NCBI RefSeq assembly: GCF_900109095.1 | Contig: NZ_FNYZ01000004.1 | Coordinates: 1-64,000, forward strand | Length of the DNA: 64,000 bases | Direction of reading: 5' to 3' | Source of the DNA: Sphingobium sp. AP50 | GTDB taxonomy: Bacteria > Pseudomonadota > Alphaproteobacteria > Sphingomonadales > Sphingomonadaceae | Part shown: positions 17,488 to 26,910 of the stretch, piece after piece | Layout: each line of letters begins with the position of its first letter | How positions within the stretch are numbered: the stretch's first letter is position 1 | Made by a program: the position numbers and the translations under genes | The notes under the pieces: generated by a model | What the model was told of the DNA's origin: nothing | Database searches by the model: none | Seen by the model: the letters and a program-made list of their open reading frames with translations, nothing else

Positions 17488-18305
17488 GTCTGTCCTTTCG
17501 CGAAAGCAAGCGCTGCGGCAAGAATATGGGTCAGATCGCCGCGCAGCGCTGCGGCACGATCGGGGTCATAGGCGGGCGGCCAGTCGGCCTCCGTCACATC
17601 GCCATCGGGTTCATCCAGATAGGCGCGCAGCGCTATTTCCATCTGGATCGCATGCACGCCGCCCTGCGGCCGTCCATAATGGCGCGTCGTCCAGCCACCG
17701 CGAAAACGGCCATCCAGCACATGGGACCGGCCAGACTGCGCCGCCGCCACCACGATCGCTTCGCGCAATTCGGGCGCGCAGGTCGCGCCGCCATTGGTGC
17801 CGATGTTCAGTTCCGGCAACAGCCCGTCGAACAGGCGCGGAATGCGGCTGCGGATCGCATGACAATCATAGATAACCACCCGATTATGGAGTTTACGCAG
17901 CCGCTCAATCTCGCTCTGGAGCGCATCATGATAGGGCGTGAACCAGCGCTCACGCCGATCCGCGATCGCCGCAGCATCGGGCACAGCATCGGGCCGATAG
18001 AGCGGCGCCCCGTCGAAATCCGTGGTCGGGCACAGCTCCGTCGTCGCCTGCCCCGGATAGAGCGACGCGCCCGACGGATCGCGATTGACGTCGATCAGGC
18101 TGCGCGACACCCCGGTCGCCACGATCGTCGCTTCCGCCAGCCCGTCATAGAGCCGGTCGATATGCCAGTCCGCATCGCGCCGCGCCTGCCAGTCCGACAG
18201 AAACCCGTCCGACTGCGGCATGGGCAGCAATGTGCCGACATGCGGCATCGCCAGAATCAGCGGACTGTCCCGCCGCTCGACCCGCAGCCAGTCGGTCGCG
18301 GTCAT
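17484..18305 (-). CDS. hutG: N-formylglutamate deformylase
   Basis: 273 residues. FGH-family motifs: [12 protein letters not shown] near the start, [23 protein letters not shown] and [14 protein letters not shown] (metal ligand region), and [12 protein letters not shown]. It hydrolyses N-formylglutamate to glutamate and formate, the last step of the HutF-dependent route. This is the deformylase type of HutG, not the ureohydrolase that splits formiminoglutamate directly. It overlaps hutH upstream and hutU downstream by 4 bp each. Confidence 0.94.
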   Translation of the reverse strand: MTATDWLRVERRDSPLILAMPHVGTLLPMPQSDGFLSDWQARRDADWHIDRLYDGLAEATIVATGVSRSLIDVNRDPSGASLYPGQATTELCPTTDFDGAPLYRPDAVPDAAAIADRRERWFTPYHDALQSEIERLRKLHNRVVIYDCHAIRSRIPRLFDGLLPELNIGTNGGATCAPELREAIVVAAAQSGRSHVLDGRFRGGWTTRHYGRPQGGVHAIQMEIALRAYLDEPDGDVTEADWPPAYDPDRAAALRGDLTHILAAALAFAKGQT

Positions 18306-19822
18306 GCGACCACGCCCGGCAGGTCATCGACCGTAGCCGCCACCGCGCCATTTGCGATCAAATCCGTCGCCGCGACCAGATCGGGCGCCATATGGCGATC
18401 GTCCTCCAGGAACGGCACGACCCCGCGCAGCATCGTGCGCAATTGCTCCAGCGCCGCGCTAGACGCCAAAGGCGCATGGAAATCGCACCCCTGCGCCGCC
18501 ATCAGCAATTCGATCCCCAGCACCGCGTCGACATTGGCGGCCATCGCCGTCAGCCGCCGCGCGCCATGCGCCGCCATCGACACATGATCTTCCTGATTGG
18601 CCGATGTCGGGATCGAATCCACGCTGGCGGGGTAAGCGCGCTGCTTATTCTCGCTCACCAGCGCCGCCGCCGTCACCTGCGGGATCATGAAACCCGAATT
18701 GAGGCCCGGATTGGGCGTCAGGAAAGCGGGCAGGCCAGACAATGTCGGATCGACCAGCATGGCGACACGCCGCTCCGCAATCGATCCGATCTCGCACAGC
18801 GCGATCGCGATCATGTCAGCCGCGAAAGCGACGGGTTCGGCATGGAAATTCCCGCCCGACAGCGCCTCGTCGCTTTCAGGGAAGATCAGCGGATTATCAG
18901 ACACGCCATTGGCTTCGGTCAGCAGCGTCGTCCCGGCCTGCCGCAGCAGGTCCAGCACAGCGCCCATCACCTGCGGCTGGCAGCGCAGGCAATAGGGGTC
19001 CTGCACGCGCAGATCATCCTCGCGATGCGACGCGCGAATGGCCGATCCTTGCATCAGCATCCGCAGCGCGTCCGCCGTCTCCATCTGTCCGCGATGGCCG
19101 CGCAGCGCATGGATGCGCGGATCGAACGGCGCATCCGTCCCCTTGGCCGCCTCGGTCGACAGCACGCCGGTCAACAGCGCCGACCGATAGAGGCGCTCCG
19201 CCTCGATCAGGCCAGCAAGCGCAAAAGCCGTCGAAAATTGCGTGCCATTGAGCAGCGCCAGCCCTTCCTTGGGGCCAAGCTGCAACGCGGCCAGCCCTGC
19301 CTCTTCCAGCACCTGCGCGGCGGGCATCTCCACGCCATCGCGCACGATCCGCCCCTCGCCGATCATCGCGGCGGTCATATGCGCCAGCGGCGCCAGATCG
19401 CCGCTCGCGCCGACCGATCCCTGCGCGGGCACGACAGGGGTCAGCCCCCGTTGCAACATCGCCTCCAGCATCTGCACCGTCTCCGGCGCGACGCCAGACG
19501 CGCCGCGCGCCAGGCTCACCAGCTTGAGCGCCATCATCAGCCGCGTGACCGGCACGGGCGTCGCCGGGCCGACACCGGCGGCATGGCTCAGCACGATATT
19601 GCGCTGAAGGGTCGCCAGATCCGCCGCCTCGATCCGCACGCTCGCCAGCTTGCCGAAGCCGGTATTGATGCCATAGACCGGCGCGCCCTTGGCCAATATC
19701 CGGCGCACGGCGGCCGCGCTCTCCGCCACGGCGGGCAGGCAGGCCGGGTCGAGCGTCACGCTCCCGCCGGCATAGACATGCTTCCACTGATCCAGCGTCA
19801 CCGCGCCCGGCGTCAGCATCAT
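18302..19822 (-). CDS. hutH: histidine ammonia-lyase
   Basis: 506 residues from the ATG at 19822, which overlaps the hutI stop (ATGA). A second ATG follows at 19819. The self-processing Ala139-Ser140-Gly141 triad that forms the MIO electrophile lies in [14 protein letters not shown]. Other family blocks are [40 protein letters not shown] and [15 protein letters not shown]. It removes ammonia from L-histidine to give urocanate, the first committed step. Confidence 0.97.
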   Translation of the reverse strand: MMLTPGAVTLDQWKHVYAGGSVTLDPACLPAVAESAAAVRRILAKGAPVYGINTGFGKLASVRIEAADLATLQRNIVLSHAAGVGPATPVPVTRLMMALKLVSLARGASGVAPETVQMLEAMLQRGLTPVVPAQGSVGASGDLAPLAHMTAAMIGEGRIVRDGVEMPAAQVLEEAGLAALQLGPKEGLALLNGTQFSTAFALAGLIEAERLYRSALLTGVLSTEAAKGTDAPFDPRIHALRGHRGQMETADALRMLMQGSAIRASHREDDLRVQDPYCLRCQPQVMGAVLDLLRQAGTTLLTEANGVSDNPLIFPESDEALSGGNFHAEPVAFAADMIAIALCEIGSIAERRVAMLVDPTLSGLPAFLTPNPGLNSGFMIPQVTAAALVSENKQRAYPASVDSIPTSANQEDHVSMAAHGARRLTAMAANVDAVLGIELLMAAQGCDFHAPLASSAALEQLRTMLRGVVPFLEDDRHMAPDLVAATDLIANGAVAATVDDLPGVVA

Positions 19823-21015
19823 CGTCCGTGTCTCACTCTCTTGTACAGGGGGTTGAATCCGATGCGACAGACCAGCTCGGCGGGATCTCCAATGTCCCAG
19901 ATCGCCAGATCGCAGGCATGGCCCGCCGCCAGCTTGCCGACCTCGCCCGACAGGCCGATCGCCCGCGCGGCATGAACGGTCACGCCGCGCAGACATTCCT
20001 CCACCGTCAGGCCGAACAGGGTCGCGCCCATATTGGCGGCCAGCAGGATGGAGGTCAGCGGCGACGTGCCGGGGTTGCAATCGGTCGCGATCGCGATCGG
20101 CACACCCGCCTCGCGCAGCCACTCGACCGGCGGCCGATGGGTTTCGCGCATGAAATAGTAAGCGCCCGGCAGCAAGGTCGCGACCGTGCCCGCCTGTGCC
20201 ATGGCGGCGATATCGGCGCGCGTCGCATGTTCCAGATGGTCGGCGGACAGGGCGCCATGCCGCGCGGCCAGCGTGGCCCCAGACAGGTGGGACAATTGTT
20301 CGGCATGCAGCTTTACCGGCAGGCCATGGGCCAGCGCTGCCGCAAAGACGCGCTCTACCTGTTCCGGGGAAAAGCCGATCCCTTCGCAGAAAGCATCGAC
20401 CGCATCCGCCAAACCCGCCTGCGCCGCCGCCGGGATCATCGCCCCGCACACCAGATCGATATAGGCGTCGGACAGCCCCACATATTCGGGCGGCACCGCA
20501 TGTGCGCCCAACAGGGTCGTGCACACCGTCACCTCCGCCGCCGGACCGAGCGCGCGCGCCACGCGCAGCATCTTCATTTCGTCGTCCAGCGTCAGGCCAT
20601 AGCCCGACTTGACTTCGATCGTCGTCACGCCTTCGGCCACCAGCGCCGCCACCCGACGCTGCGCAGAAGCGAGCAGTTCCACCTCGGACGCTGCGCGCGT
20701 CGCCTTCATCGTCGACACGATTCCTCCGCCCGCGCGCGCAATCTCCTCATAAGTCGCGCCATGCAACCGCATCGCGAACTCGTTCGCCCGGTCGCCGGCA
20801 TGAACGATATGGGTGTGGCAATCGATCAGACCGGGCGAAATGAACCGCCCTTCGCAATCGACAGTCTCCGCCGATGAAAAGGCCGGCGCGTCCGCTTCCG
20901 GCCCCGCATAGACGATCCGCCCATCGCGCGCAGCGACCATGCCCAGAGGCACTAACCCCAGACCATCCGCCATTGTCATGAGCGTGGCGTTTCGCCAGAT
21001 TCGGTCGCAGATCAT
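19819..21015 (-). CDS. hutI: imidazolonepropionase
   Basis: 398 residues from the ATG at 21015, preceded by GAGGG; longer upstream frames run through the operator and are unlikely. Amidohydrolase fold: metal-binding [18 protein letters not shown], substrate loop [43 protein letters not shown] (His) and [12 protein letters not shown] (Asp). It opens imidazolone-propionate to N-formimino-L-glutamate. First gene of the minus-strand hut operon, with the HutC-type operator 10 bp upstream. Confidence 0.96.
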   Translation of the reverse strand: MICDRIWRNATLMTMADGLGLVPLGMVAARDGRIVYAGPEADAPAFSSAETVDCEGRFISPGLIDCHTHIVHAGDRANEFAMRLHGATYEEIARAGGGIVSTMKATRAASEVELLASAQRRVAALVAEGVTTIEVKSGYGLTLDDEMKMLRVARALGPAAEVTVCTTLLGAHAVPPEYVGLSDAYIDLVCGAMIPAAAQAGLADAVDAFCEGIGFSPEQVERVFAAALAHGLPVKLHAEQLSHLSGATLAARHGALSADHLEHATRADIAAMAQAGTVATLLPGAYYFMRETHRPPVEWLREAGVPIAIATDCNPGTSPLTSILLAANMGATLFGLTVEECLRGVTVHAARAIGLSGEVGKLAAGHACDLAIWDIGDPAELVCRIGFNPLYKRVRHGR

Positions 21016-21025
21016 CTTGCCCTCA

Positions 21026-21041
21026 TTTTGTATATACAAAA
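21026..21041. promoter_or_regulatory. Probable HutC operator in the hutI-hutF divergent promoter region
   Basis: TTTTGTATATACAAAA is a perfect 16-bp palindrome placed 10 bp before hutI and 42 bp before hutF. Its core TGTATATACA matches the site type known for HutC repressors, which leave DNA on binding urocanate. One site could control both directions. Confidence 0.82.
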
Positions 21042-21083
21042 CAGCCCGAGCGATTATTGTCCAGCGGAAATTGGGAGTTTCGC

Positions 21084-22430
21084 ATGACATCCATCTGGTT
21101 CGAACAGGCCCTGCTGCCCACCGGCTGGGCGCGCCATGTCCGCCTCACCGTGCAAGACGGCGTCATTGCGAGCGTCGAGCCGGACAGCGCAGCCCAACCG
21201 GACGACCAGCGCCATGCCATCGGCCTGCCGGGCCTCTCCAACGCCCACAGTCACGCCTTCCAACGCGCCATGGCAGGCCTTGCCGAATGCGCTGGCCCCA
21301 CCACCGACAGTTTCTGGACCTGGCGCGAGACCATGTATGCGATGGTCGCCACGCTGACGCCCGACGATGTCCGCGCCATCGCCGCCATGGCCCAGATGGA
21401 GATGCTGGAAAGCGGCTTCACCCGCGTCGCCGAATTTCACTATCTCCATCATCAGCCGGATGGGGCCGCCTATGACGCCCCCGCCGCCATGGCCGTCGCG
21501 ATAGCGCAGGCAGCAGAGGACAGCGGCATCGGCCTCACCCTGTTGCCCGTCTTCTACGCCCATTCCGGCTTTGGCGGCGCCGCGCCGTCCGACCGGCAAC
21601 GCCGCTTCATCAATTCGGTCGACAGCTATGCCCGCCTGCTGACAGACAGCCGCGCCGCGATCGCCCCGCTTGACGGTGCGCGGATCGGCATCGCCCCCCA
21701 TTCGCTGCGCGCTGTCACGCCAGATGCATTTCGCGCTATCCTCCCGCTCCAGCCCGACGGCCCCATCCATATCCACATCGCCGAACAGCAGGCCGAAGTA
21801 GACGCCTGCATCGCGTGGAGCGGTGCGCGGCCGGTCGCCTGGCTGCTCGACCATATGCCGGTCGATCAGCGCTGGTGCCTGGTCCACGCCACGCACATGG
21901 ACGCGCAGGAAGTGGCCCGCGCCGCCCGGACCGGGGCCGTAGCGGGGCTCTGCCCGATCACCGAGGCCAATCTGGGCGACGGCCTCTTCGCCCTGCCCGA
22001 CTGGCTGGCGGAGGACGGCGCAATCGCGATCGGATCGGACTCCAATGTCCGCATCGACGCCAGCGAGGAGCTGCGCCTGCTCGAATATGGCCAGCGCCTC
22101 GCGCGACAACAGCGCAATGTCGCCGCCCTGCCCGGCGGATCGACTGGCGGCCGCCTCTACCGCGCGGCACTCACCGGCGGCGCGCAAAGCGTCGGCACGC
22201 AAGCCGCGCTGGTCGCGGGCGCCCCGGCGGACATCGTCGCGCTCCGCCCCGACGAGAGCGGCGCAACCGGCGACGCCCTGCTCGACCGCTGGATCTTCGC
22301 GCGCGGCCGCGACGCGATCGACACCGTCTGGCGCCATGGTAGCCCCTGGGTACAGGGTGGCCGCCACATCGCCCGCGACGCCATCACCGCCCGTTTCGCC
22401 ACGATCCTGCGCCGGATCAGCGATCGATAG
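21084..22430 (+). CDS. hutF: formimidoylglutamate deiminase
   Basis: 448 residues from the ATG at 21084, with GGGAG 6 bp upstream. Amidohydrolase motifs: [21 protein letters not shown] (metal His pair), [45 protein letters not shown] and [12 protein letters not shown]. It deaminates N-formimino-glutamate to N-formylglutamate, feeding HutG. It is transcribed away from hutI across the shared operator and ends 3 bp from the convergent hutC. Confidence 0.95.
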   Translation: MTSIWFEQALLPTGWARHVRLTVQDGVIASVEPDSAAQPDDQRHAIGLPGLSNAHSHAFQRAMAGLAECAGPTTDSFWTWRETMYAMVATLTPDDVRAIAAMAQMEMLESGFTRVAEFHYLHHQPDGAAYDAPAAMAVAIAQAAEDSGIGLTLLPVFYAHSGFGGAAPSDRQRRFINSVDSYARLLTDSRAAIAPLDGARIGIAPHSLRAVTPDAFRAILPLQPDGPIHIHIAEQQAEVDACIAWSGARPVAWLLDHMPVDQRWCLVHATHMDAQEVARAARTGAVAGLCPITEANLGDGLFALPDWLAEDGAIAIGSDSNVRIDASEELRLLEYGQRLARQQRNVAALPGGSTGGRLYRAALTGGAQSVGTQAALVAGAPADIVALRPDESGATGDALLDRWIFARGRDAIDTVWRHGSPWVQGGRHIARDAITARFATILRRISDR

Positions 22431-22433
22431 CCT

Positions 22434-23246
22434 CTACCAGGCCGGCCGAAACGCACCCTCCAGTTCATGATCCTCGCCCGGATACCAGAACCGCCCCAGC
22501 GTCACCTGTGTCGCCTCGTTCCATGTGCGCCGTTCCACTACCAGACAGGCTTCACCGACCGGCACGTCCAGATGCGCCGCAATCCGTGCATCCGCCCCCC
22601 GCGCCGATATGCGATGGCGCACATCGGTCAGCGCGACATGCGCCAGCAGCCACTGGCCCGGGCTGACCTCGTCCAGCGGCTGTCGCTCCAGCCCCGCCGC
22701 CGCGCGCAGATTGACGAAGCGCTCCTCCAACTGGAACGGCCGGTCGTTGAACAGATGCAGGCACACTATGCGCAGGATCGGCACGTCGCCGCCCCCGGCG
22801 CGATAGGCCCCGCCCTCCTCGCCATGATAGGTTTCGCGCTCGATCAGGCGATAGCCATAGCGCCCGCCAGCCCGCCGCACCGCATCGGCCGGATCCCATA
22901 TCTCGATCACCGGCCGCTCGCGCGCCCGTTCCGTCACCAGCGTTCCCAGCCGGGTGCGCCGCTGCACCAGCCCTTCGGTCGCCAGACTCTGGATCGCCTT
23001 GTGCACGGTCATCCGCGACGTCGCATAATGATGGGTCAGGACCAGTTCGGACGGCACCCGCGTGCCCGCCGGCCAGCTTCCGCTCAGGATCGCATTGGCC
23101 AGCGCGCGCCGGATCTGGAGCCACAACGGCCCCTTGCCATCCAGTTCGGGCGCAGCGACGACATCATCGACCGCCTTCGAACCAGGATCAACAGGGGCAG
23201 GCAGCGAAACCACATCAGGCCTTTCGTCTAATAGTCCGAAAGACAT
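22434..23246 (-). CDS. hutC: histidine utilisation repressor HutC (GntR/HutC family)
   Basis: 270 residues, about 25 longer at the N-terminus than most HutC. The winged helix (about 42-108) has IRRALANAILSGSWPAGTRV, PSELVLTHHYATSRMTVHKA and LVQRRTRLGTLV. The UTRA ligand domain follows with CLHLFNDRPFQLEERFVN, SPGQWLLAHVALT and ERRTWNEATQVTLGRFWYPG, the HutC C-terminal signature. It should repress hutI and hutF through the palindrome at 21026 and be released by urocanate. Confidence 0.93.
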   Translation of the reverse strand: MSFGLLDERPDVVSLPAPVDPGSKAVDDVVAAPELDGKGPLWLQIRRALANAILSGSWPAGTRVPSELVLTHHYATSRMTVHKAIQSLATEGLVQRRTRLGTLVTERARERPVIEIWDPADAVRRAGGRYGYRLIERETYHGEEGGAYRAGGGDVPILRIVCLHLFNDRPFQLEERFVNLRAAAGLERQPLDEVSPGQWLLAHVALTDVRHRISARGADARIAAHLDVPVGEACLVVERRTWNEATQVTLGRFWYPGEDHELEGAFRPAW

Positions 23247-23283
23247 AGGAAGCCGCCCGGCCCCTGTCGTGCAAAATATGGCG

Positions 23284-24282
23284 TTACGTAACCTGGAACC
23301 CCGCCCAGAAGGGATCGGCGCGATCGATCCAGATGGTGTTGAAGCCGGTCGCCACCGCCGATCCTTCGATCGACGGGATGATCGCGGGCTGGTCGCCCAG
23401 CATCAGCTCTTCTTCCACCCGCCCGATGAAGCAGCTGCAAATATAGCTCTGATGCACGAAGCGCTCCCCGACCTTCAGCCGGCCCGAAGCCGCCAGATGC
23501 GCCAGCCGCGCCGACGTGCCGGTGCCGCACGGGCTGCGATCGATCGCCTTGTCGCCGTAGAAGACGGCATTGCGCCCATCGGCATCGTCGCCCTTGGGCT
23601 TGTCCGCCCACAGGACATGGCTCACCCCCCGGATCGTCGGGTCGAGCGGATGGACCGGCTCATATTTCGCCCGCACCGCCTCGCGGATGCGGCCACTCAG
23701 CTCGATGAGCTGCGCCGCGCCCAGATCGTCCAGACCGGTATAAGCACCCTGCGGCTCCACGATCGCATAATAGTTGCCGCCATAGGACACATCGATCGAC
23801 AGCGGTCCGATGCCCTCGACATCGACCTCTATCCCCTTCGCCGCGACATAGGCCGGGACATTGGTGATGCGCACCGCCGTCACCTTCTGCCCCTGCGTCT
23901 TATAGGCGATGTCGATGATGCCCGCGGGTACTTCGACCTTCAGCCGCCCCGGCGTGGCAGGCTGGATCAGTCCATGTTCCAGCCCGAACGTCACCATGCC
24001 GATCGTGCCATGCCCGCACATTGGCAGGCAGCCGCTCGTCTCGATGAACAGGATGCCCACGTCATTCTGCGGATCGCAGGGCGGATAGAGGAAGCCGCCC
24101 GACATCATGTCATGCCCGCGCGGTTCGAAGCACAGGCCGGTGCGAATCCAGTCGAAACGGGTCAGGAAATCCTGCCGCCGTTCCGACATGGACGCGCCCT
24201 TGAGCAGCGGCGCCCCGCCCGCCACGAGGCGGACGGGGTTTCCGGCCGTATGGCCATCGATGCAAAAGAAAGTGTGACGCAT
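23284..24282 (-). CDS. 4-hydroxyproline 2-epimerase (proline racemase family)
   Basis: 332 residues, typical for the family. Both catalytic cysteines are present: Cys89 in CLPMCGHGTIG and Cys252 in DRSPCGTGTSAR. The trans-3-hydroxyproline dehydratase branch has Thr at one of these places, so epimerase is favoured. The opening FFCIDGHTAGNPVRLV is also family-typical. It converts trans-4-hydroxy-L-proline to cis-4-hydroxy-D-proline in the cytoplasm. It follows the DHDPS-family gene by 12 bp and should be cotranscribed with it from the palindromic operator at 25241. Its partner oxidase is probably the FAD enzyme at 53490. Confidence 0.9.
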   Translation of the reverse strand: MRHTFFCIDGHTAGNPVRLVAGGAPLLKGASMSERRQDFLTRFDWIRTGLCFEPRGHDMMSGGFLYPPCDPQNDVGILFIETSGCLPMCGHGTIGMVTFGLEHGLIQPATPGRLKVEVPAGIIDIAYKTQGQKVTAVRITNVPAYVAAKGIEVDVEGIGPLSIDVSYGGNYYAIVEPQGAYTGLDDLGAAQLIELSGRIREAVRAKYEPVHPLDPTIRGVSHVLWADKPKGDDADGRNAVFYGDKAIDRSPCGTGTSARLAHLAASGRLKVGERFVHQSYICSCFIGRVEEELMLGDQPAIIPSIEGSAVATGFNTIWIDRADPFWAGFQVT

Positions 24283-24294
24283 CGCCGCCCTGTA

Positions 24295-25209
24295 TCAGGC
24301 CGCAGCCGCGACCGACAGGTCCGGACGGGTCGCAGCGGCCTTTTCGACCATCGCGATCACCTCGGCGCGGCGCTCGCCCTGAAGCACGTAGCGGGGCGGC
24401 AGCACGCGCTCGGACCCACGACCCATCACCTGCTCGGCCAGCTTGATCGACTGGACCAGATCATGTTCGGCGTCGAGGTGCAGCAGCGGCATGAACCAGC
24501 GATAGATTTCCATCGCCTTGGCATGGTCGCCCCGTTCGAACGCGCGGACCAGTTCTACCGATTCCTTGGGGAAGGCGTTGGTCAGGCCAGACACCCAGCC
24601 CTGCGCGCCCAGATACAGGCCTTCCAGCGCCACGTCATCCAGACCGGCGAACAGCGTATAGCGATCGCCAAAGGCGTTGCGGAAATCGGTGAAGCGACGG
24701 GTATCGGGCGCCGATTCCTTGACCGCAACGATATTCTTGACGTCGATCAGGGCAGTCAGAACCTCCTGGTCGATCACCGTGCGATAGGCCGGCGGGTTGT
24801 TGTAGAGCATGATCGGCAGGCCGGTATTGTCAGCCACGCCCTTGAAATGGTTCACCAGTTCATGCGCCTTGGTCACATAGACCATCGGCGGCAACAGCAT
24901 CAGGCCATCGGCGCCCGCCTTCTCGGCGGCCTGCGCATAGCGCACGGCACGGCGCGTATCGAACTCCGAAACGCCGGTGATCACCGGCACGCGGCCATCC
25001 ACCACTTCGACGATCGCGGAGAGAACCGACACCTTCTCGTCATAGTCCAGCGAGTTGTTTTCGCCCACCGTACCCAGGGCAATGACGCCGGTCACGCCGT
25101 CCTTGACCAGATCGTCAACGACGCGCTGCGTATCGGCGAGGTCGATCGACAGGTCCTCACGCAGCTGCGTCGTCACTGCCGGGAACACGCCCTTCCAACC
25201 AATTGCCAT
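24295..25209 (-). CDS. DHDPS-family lyase, probable 1-pyrroline-4-hydroxy-2-carboxylate deaminase
   Basis: 304 residues from the ATG at 25209. DapA/NAL fold: GTVGENNSLDYDEKV in place of GTTGE, Tyr136 in IMLYNNPPAY and the Schiff-base Lys164 in IVAVKESAPDT. A biosynthetic DapA would be expected to carry other substrate residues and to be unlinked. Pairing with hydroxyproline epimerase points to the deaminase that turns 1-pyrroline-4-hydroxy-2-carboxylate into 2-oxoglutarate semialdehyde and ammonia. Family membership is certain; the specific reaction is inferred from context. Confidence 0.85.
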   Translation of the reverse strand: MAIGWKGVFPAVTTQLREDLSIDLADTQRVVDDLVKDGVTGVIALGTVGENNSLDYDEKVSVLSAIVEVVDGRVPVITGVSEFDTRRAVRYAQAAEKAGADGLMLLPPMVYVTKAHELVNHFKGVADNTGLPIMLYNNPPAYRTVIDQEVLTALIDVKNIVAVKESAPDTRRFTDFRNAFGDRYTLFAGLDDVALEGLYLGAQGWVSGLTNAFPKESVELVRAFERGDHAKAMEIYRWFMPLLHLDAEHDLVQSIKLAEQVMGRGSERVLPPRYVLQGERRAEVIAMVEKAAATRPDLSVAAAA

Positions 25210-25240
25210 ATTCGTTCTTCCTGCCTTTTCTACTGATATA

Positions 25241-25274
25241 AATATCGTATACGATATTAGGTTAGAGGCTGCAA
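25241..25274 (-). promoter_or_regulatory. Palindromic operator A and overlapping promoter, hydroxyproline genes
   Basis: AATATCGTATACGATATT at 25241-25258 is a perfect 18-bp palindrome 32 bp before the DHDPS-family start. On the minus strand a possible -35 TTGCAG (25269-25274) lies 17 bp before a possible -10 TATACG (25246-25251), which is inside the palindrome. Binding there would block transcription. This is the best copy of a site that recurs at 29684, 36589, about 37487 and 54746. Confidence 0.8.
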
Positions 25275-25296
25275 CGGGTTTTTTGCAGTGCGGCAA

Positions 25297-25695
25297 TCAT
25301 TTGTTACCGCTCTCATCCGGCACGGCATCATCGACGTCGCCGGCAAAGGGCATCAGATGATCGATGACGCAGAGCGGGCCGGGAATCTGGCTGGGCGTGG
25401 CGAGCGCACGCACCTTGTCGCCCTCACAATAGCCCGCCCCCGTCGTCTCCACGATCGCGGTGGCAAAGCGGTTGAGGCCGGGACAGGCCCCACCCTTGAA
25501 GACCGCAATATAGGATTGCTTGCGGTCGGGCTGCCCCCGGAAATAAAGCCGCCCGTCATCGCGCACGACCGGCGCGGCCACCCGGCTTTGCAACACGCAG
25601 CGCTTCTCGGCCACCGGCTTGCGCGCCATCGTGGCGGAAGCGGACATCATCCCCGCCAGCAGCAGCAAGGCGGTCAGGGTTCGGCTTTGCATCAT
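25297..25695 (-). CDS. small exported protein, DUF6491-like
   Basis: 132 residues from the ATG at 25695, with AAAGGAG upstream. The signal peptide ends about SASATMA. The mature part has CVLQSRV, then RLYFRGQPDRKQSYIAVFKG, GACPGLNRF and GYCEGDKVRAL. This spacing of Cys residues and short beta strands resembles the DUF6491 family of small secreted proteins of unknown function. It is the third gene of a minus-strand run behind the two lectin-like genes and ends 88 bp before the DHDPS-family gene. Confidence 0.6.
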   Translation of the reverse strand: MMQSRTLTALLLLAGMMSASATMARKPVAEKRCVLQSRVAAPVVRDDGRLYFRGQPDRKQSYIAVFKGGACPGLNRFATAIVETTGAGYCEGDKVRALATPSQIPGPLCVIDHLMPFAGDVDDAVPDESGNK

Positions 25696-25723
25696 GACAT
25701 GCTCCTTTCGCGTAAAAGGCCGA

Positions 25724-26263
25724 TCATTCGTCCGGCACGGTAACAGTGACGTTCAGCGCCCCGCTATTCCCGGCGAAGCTGACATCATTGAAACCCATGA
25801 CCAGACCTGCCGCCTGATCCGGGATCGTGACCCGCGCGCCCTTGCCCACCGCAAAGGGCCGCCCCATCAGCCCGCCCTTCGCATCGACAAAGGCCGCGAT
25901 CAGCGCGTGGCGATTATTGGGGTACAATATCTTGGGCGCATAAAGGCTGGGGAAATATTTGCCGCCATCGCCGGGCTGGTCGTCCACCGCCTGGCCCTCC
26001 AGCCCCTCCGGCCCGACATCCTGCCCCTCGACCTGCGTCATGGCGCCATCGTCCACCATGATCGCAATCTTCTCGGCCGTGTCATTGACGAAGCCGCTGA
26101 CCATGGCGGGCGGCTGTTCATCCCCCTTGCCATAGCGCATCTTCTTGTTGGCCTTGTTCAGCCATGGGCCGGACCGCGCATCGATGCTGATCTGGATATC
26201 CCGCGCCATCGCTGGCGCGGCCGACGCCAGCAGGATCGCGGCGCACAAAATCCCCTTCATCAT
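25724..26263 (-). CDS. secreted PA-IL (LecA)-like lectin domain protein 1
   Basis: 179 residues, ATG 26263 with AAGGAGGGG upstream. The signal peptide ends PAMA before RDIQISIDARSGPW. The C-terminus GLVMGFNDVSFAGNSGALNV parallels the Ca2+/galactose site of Pseudomonas PA-IL (YNDVPGTYGNNSGSFSV), and GPEGLEGQAVDDQ parallels its GPQGDREHPDQ loop. I infer a beta-sandwich sugar-binding protein in the periplasm or at the surface. The start overlaps the stop of its paralogue. The match is by pattern only; structure comparison would settle it. Confidence 0.6.
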   Translation of the reverse strand: MMKGILCAAILLASAAPAMARDIQISIDARSGPWLNKANKKMRYGKGDEQPPAMVSGFVNDTAEKIAIMVDDGAMTQVEGQDVGPEGLEGQAVDDQPGDGGKYFPSLYAPKILYPNNRHALIAAFVDAKGGLMGRPFAVGKGARVTIPDQAAGLVMGFNDVSFAGNSGALNVTVTVPDE

Positions 26264-26829
26264 TGCCCCTCCTTGTCTTCCACGATCACCTTGGCTTCGG
26301 GAATATCGACCGTCACCGACAGGCTGCCCGCATTGTCGGCATAAATGTCGTCATTGATGCCCAGCGAAATGCCCATCGCCCCGGCTGGCACGCGCACTTC
26401 CGCCTGCACCCCGACCAGAAAGGGCGCGCCCACGATCCGGCCATCCGCATCGATAAAGGCGCCGAGCAGCGCATTCAGCTTTACCGGCCGGGTCGCCCGA
26501 TCGACATAATGGCCGGGAAAGACCACACCCGAATTGCCGATATTGTCGTCGGCCACGAAATCCGCCTGCCCGTCCGGCCCGATCGCGATACCGCCGGGGA
26601 TCGTCGTGGTTTCGCCCGACGCCGCAAAGCGAACCTTGGCGCCTTCAAACAGATGCTGCCCCACAATCATCACTGGCCGACTGCCGTCGCGCCGCCCGAA
26701 ACTCTTCTTGCCATTAATGCCGGGATTCCACGGCATGGCAGTGGCAGGTACCATGACCGTCACCTCCTTCGCCTGCACATGCCCAGCCGTCAGCGCCGCC
26801 AACACCAGTCCCATCGCGACTATCCGCAC
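26260..26829 (-). CDS. secreted PA-IL (LecA)-like lectin domain protein 2
   Basis: About 189 residues from a GTG at 26829, chosen because GAGGGGG lies about 9 bp before it; a TTG at 26847 would place that ribosome site inside the gene. The signal peptide ends HVQA. The body is a diverged copy of the next gene: GPDGQADFVADDNIGNSGVV in the middle, INALLGAF-type strand NALLGAFIDADGRIVGAPF, and a C-terminal LGINDDIYADNAGSLSVTV. The paired ND...DNxG motif again recalls PA-IL. First gene of a three-gene run just beyond the TonB-receptor terminator. Confidence 0.6.
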   Translation of the reverse strand: MRIVAMGLVLAALTAGHVQAKEVTVMVPATAMPWNPGINGKKSFGRRDGSRPVMIVGQHLFEGAKVRFAASGETTTIPGGIAIGPDGQADFVADDNIGNSGVVFPGHYVDRATRPVKLNALLGAFIDADGRIVGAPFLVGVQAEVRVPAGAMGISLGINDDIYADNAGSLSVTVDIPEAKVIVEDKEGQ

Positions 26830-26846
26830 GCTCTTATCCCCCCTCA

Positions 26847-26885
26847 AAGAAAAAGCGGCCGTGGCGAAATCCCGCCACGACCGCT
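26847..26885 (-). terminator. Rho-independent terminator of the TonB receptor gene
   Basis: On the minus strand, AGCGGTCGTGGCG pairs with CGCCACGGCCGCT (one G-T wobble) and is followed by TTTTTCTTT. It begins 26 bp after the receptor stop, so the lectin genes downstream need read-through or their own promoter. Confidence 0.85.
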
Positions 26886-26910
26886 CTGTCTGTCTAGCTA
26901 CGCATTATGA

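Noticed and set aside
19823..20524. N-terminal extension of the hutH frame
   Set aside because: It overlaps hutI in another frame and HutH has its normal length from 19822.
23282..23291. GTTACGTAAC palindrome at the end of the epimerase gene
   Set aside because: It contains the stop codon and is not placed before any gene; probably chance.
23284..24282. trans-3-hydroxyproline dehydratase as the function of the proline racemase-family gene
   Set aside because: Both catalytic cysteines (Cys89, Cys252) are present; the dehydratase branch has Thr in one place.
24295..25209. Biosynthetic dihydrodipicolinate synthase (dapA) for the DHDPS-family gene
   Set aside because: GTVGE replaces the usual GTTGE and the gene is in an operon with hydroxyproline epimerase behind a catabolic-type operator.
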